In this document: piece by piece, positions 12,718 to 14,845 of the stretch
Layout: every line of letters starts with the position of its first letter
Position numbering within the stretch: the stretch's first letter is position 1
NCBI GenBank assembly: GCA_046728115.1
Contig: JBKPDW010000215.1
Span: 1 to 14,845, forward strand
Source: CAVSWN01 sp046728115
Lineage (GTDB): Bacteria; Acidobacteriota; Vicinamibacteria; Vicinamibacterales; CAVVIG01
DNA length: 14,845 nucleotides
Direction of reading: 5' to 3'
Program-made: the position numbers and the translations under genes
Notes under the pieces: generated by a model
Told to the model about the DNA's origin: nothing
Database searches by the model: none
What the model saw: the letters and a program-made list of their open reading frames with translations, nothing else

Positions 12718-14845
12718 ATGCTCTTCCAAAACCTCCGGCACACGCTTCGACTGCTCCGGACCGCTCCCGGCTTCACGGCCGTGACCGTGTCGACCCTTGC
12801 GCTCGGCATCGGTGCCAACACTGCCGTGTTCAGCGTCGTCGATGCCGTGATGTTGAAGCCGCTGCCGTATTTCGATCCCGATCGGCTGGTGATCGTACGG
12901 GAAGGACGTTCGAATCGAAGCGTCAGTACCGACGTGACGCATGGCTCATCGTCTGCCGTGGCGCCGGCTAATCTGGTGGACTACAGTCGGGAAAACCGAT
13001 CGTTCGAGAGCCTCGCCGGCTACGCGAGAAGCTCGATGAGCCTCACGCGCAGCGGACCGCCCGAACAACTGATCGGCGAGGCCATCACGTGGAACTATTT
13101 CGCGACGCTCGGCGTCCTGCCCGGGCTCGGCCGGCCGTTCCTGCCCGAGGAAGACCGTCCCGGTCGACCGCATGTGGTGATCCTGACCGATTCGTTGTGG
13201 CGGAGCCGTTTCGGCGCGGATCCGTCGATCGTCGGGCGGTCGATCGTGTTGAACGGCGAGTCGTACAGTGTTGTCGGTGTCACGCCGCCGGCGTTTGAAC
13301 CGCTGACGCAGTTCGGGTCGAGTACGCCGGTCGCGTTCGTCGTTCCCGCGGCCTACCCGGATGATTTGCTCGCCAATCACGGCGATCATGAAATCAATGT
13401 CGTCGGCCGGCTCAAGCCGGGCGTGTCGATCGGGCAGGCGCAAGCGGACCTGACCGCGATCGCGGGCCGTCTTGCGGAGCGGTATCCGAGCACAGCGGGC
13501 AACCTGCTCACGGTGACATCGTCGCTGGCGAGCGAAATCGCGCGCGACGTCCGCACGTCGCTGCTGCTTCTGGTCGGCGCGGTCGGCCTGATGCTGCTCG
13601 TTGCGTGTATCAACGTTGCGAATCTGATGATTGTTCGCGCTGTCGGACAGCGACGCGAAGTCGCCATCCGTCTGGCGATTGGTGCGTCGCGTCGGCAGAT
13701 CGTCGCGGACATGATGACGCGCGGGCTCGTGCTCGGCATTCTGGGTGGTGCGGCGGGCCTGCTCTTCGGTACATGGATCCGTGATGGGCTCGTCGGAATC
13801 GCCCCGACGTCCATTCCGCGCCTCGAGCATCTGGAGCTGAATAGCCGAGTGCTCGTCACCACCATTGCGCTCTCGATGCTGACCGGCATCATTGCCAGCG
13901 TGCTGCCCGCGTGGCAGGCATCGCGGACCGACCCAGCTCCGGCATTGAAGGTGACCGAACCGACGGTGTCTCGTGCGGGCGCCATTCTGCGGTGGCGAGG
14001 CATGCTGATGGCAGGAGAGGTGGCGGCGGCGGTTGTCCTCGGTGTGGCCGCGGGACTGCTGATCAAGAGTCTCTTGACATTGAACCGCGTCGATCTTGGT
14101 TTCCAGACCGAACGCGTCCTTGCGGCGAATATCGTGCTGCCCGAGGCGCGCTATGCAGATGCGAATGCGCGGCTGCGATTCTTCGAGGAGTTTGCCGGCC
14201 GCGTGAAGCGTCTTCCTGGCGTCGAGGCGGTCGCATTCGCTAATCGTCTGCCGATGCGCGGGGGATGGAGCAGCGGCTTCGTCCTGGACGGAATTGATAC
14301 AGGTCAGCGCGACGCCGAATTCCAGGCCGTCAGCCCCGGATATTTCGCCACGCTCGGGATCCCGCTGGTCCGGGGCCGCCTGCTGACCGATGACGATCGT
14401 GCGGGCACGCAGCACGTGGCGGTCGTGAGCCAGGCGTTCGTCCGCAAACTGCTCGGCGATCGCGATCCGGTTGGCCAGACCTTCCGTCGAGACGGCCCCG
14501 GCGCACCCACGATCACGATTGTCGGCGTTGTCAGCGACGTACGGCGTGGAGGCAGGAGCGCCGTGATGCAGCCCGAAGTGTACCTGTCGGCCGCGCAAAC
14601 GGACGTGTATCCCGTCCGAATCGCAGACGTCGCCGTGCGCGCCGCCGGCGATCCACACATCCTCGTGGCGGCCATCGAGCGTGCGGTCTGGGCGATCGAT
14701 CCGGATCAGCCGCTGACCAACGTGAAAACGCTCGACGAGGTACTGTCGACGTCCATGTCGCAGCGACAGTTCGAGCTGATTCTGCTGACGTCATTCGCGG
14801 CCCTCGCTGTCGGTCTGGCGGTCGTGGGTGTGTATGGTGTTGTCG
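12718..14845 (+). CDS. ADOP-type ABC transporter permease (FtsX/MacB), C-terminus beyond window
   Basis: The frame is open from ATG 12718 to the window end, 709 residues. The N-terminus (LRHTLRLLRTAPGFTAVTVSTLALGIGANTAVFSVVDAVMLKPLPY) is the hallmark of the acidobacterial duplicated-permease type. A MacB-like periplasmic domain follows (about 60-275). Then come FtsX transmembrane segments (LLLLVGAVGLMLLVACINVANLMIVRA from about 282, two more to about 400), a second membrane helix and periplasmic domain (from about 430), and the first helix of the second FtsX unit at the edge. It has no ATPase and would need a partner such as a MacB/LolD-type protein, not seen here. Expected full length is near 800. 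No Shine-Dalgarno is visible; a weak TAAGCT lies seven bases before the start. Confidence 0.93.
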   Translation, partial: MLFQNLRHTLRLLRTAPGFTAVTVSTLALGIGANTAVFSVVDAVMLKPLPYFDPDRLVIVREGRSNRSVSTDVTHGSSSAVAPANLVDYSRENRSFESLAGYARSSMSLTRSGPPEQLIGEAITWNYFATLGVLPGLGRPFLPEEDRPGRPHVVILTDSLWRSRFGADPSIVGRSIVLNGESYSVVGVTPPAFEPLTQFGSSTPVAFVVPAAYPDDLLANHGDHEINVVGRLKPGVSIGQAQADLTAIAGRLAERYPSTAGNLLTVTSSLASEIARDVRTSLLLLVGAVGLMLLVACINVANLMIVRAVGQRREVAIRLAIGASRRQIVADMMTRGLVLGILGGAAGLLFGTWIRDGLVGIAPTSIPRLEHLELNSRVLVTTIALSMLTGIIASVLPAWQASRTDPAPALKVTEPTVSRAGAILRWRGMLMAGEVAAAVVLGVAAGLLIKSLLTLNRVDLGFQTERVLAANIVLPEARYADANARLRFFEEFAGRVKRLPGVEAVAFANRLPMRGGWSSGFVLDGIDTGQRDAEFQAVSPGYFATLGIPLVRGRLLTDDDRAGTQHVAVVSQAFVRKLLGDRDPVGQTFRRDGPGAPTITIVGVVSDVRRGGRSAVMQPEVYLSAAQTDVYPVRIADVAVRAAGDPHILVAAIERAVWAIDPDQPLTNVKTLDEVLSTSMSQRQFELILLTSFAALAVGLAVVGVYGVV

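Noticed and set aside
12946..14658. 570-codon open frame on the minus strand
   Set aside because: It lies wholly antisense to the permease gene. Its translation is Arg/Asp/Gln-rich with no domain, as expected from the opposite strand of GC-rich coding DNA.

Overview
The window is GC-rich, gene-dense bacterial DNA with no rRNA, tRNA, phage or insertion-sequence genes that I could see. Several genes point to Acidobacteriota, most likely the Vicinamibacteria group. These are a VWFA-related protein of the kind abundant in that phylum, an ADOP-type FtsX/MacB permease, a cytochrome c-copper monooxygenase fusion, a secreted 'DWNKKTFFTF' family protein and a SYLF protein. This placement is inferred from recalled family distributions, not from a search.

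Region 1 (1-3058, minus strand, read right to left) is the most interesting part. It runs: SYLF lipid-binding protein, a secreted protein ending in an LPSTA sorting signal, a von Willebrand A (VWA) domain protein, and a class D/E-like sortase cut by the window edge. The last two genes overlap by four bases (ATGA). The sortase is an open-ended frame whose catalytic His motif is visible. Sortase and LPxTA substrate in one cluster of a diderm bacterium suggest a self-contained surface or periplasmic anchoring system.

Region 2 (3059-3461) has no intact gene. It holds a frameshifted HD-GYP phosphodiesterase remnant, then a promoter whose -35 box lies inside a dyad, ahead of a secreted c-type cytochrome/PHM-like copper monooxygenase (3462-4877).

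Region 3 (4886-6443): a SnoaL-like protein and an unknown secreted protein diverge from a 14-bp palindrome that reads TATACT on both strands. Region 4 (6475-9542, minus strand): GNAT acetyltransferase, 7Fe-8S ferredoxin, exonuclease III and aspartokinase run in one direction. Region 5 (9690-12587): a chlorite-dismutase-family heme protein converges with a secreted amidase, which follows a zinc-ribbon thioredoxin. Region 6 (12718 to the end): an ADOP-type permease, cut by the window edge.

Two themes cut across the genes. First, at least four genes have a -10 box ending 6-7 bases before the start codon and no Shine-Dalgarno, which predicts leaderless mRNAs. Second, several gene borders carry short tandem repeats with a 7-bp period. 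They differ in sequence from place to place and are sometimes followed by an inverted half, resembling in layout the heptanucleotide repeats known from cyanobacteria.
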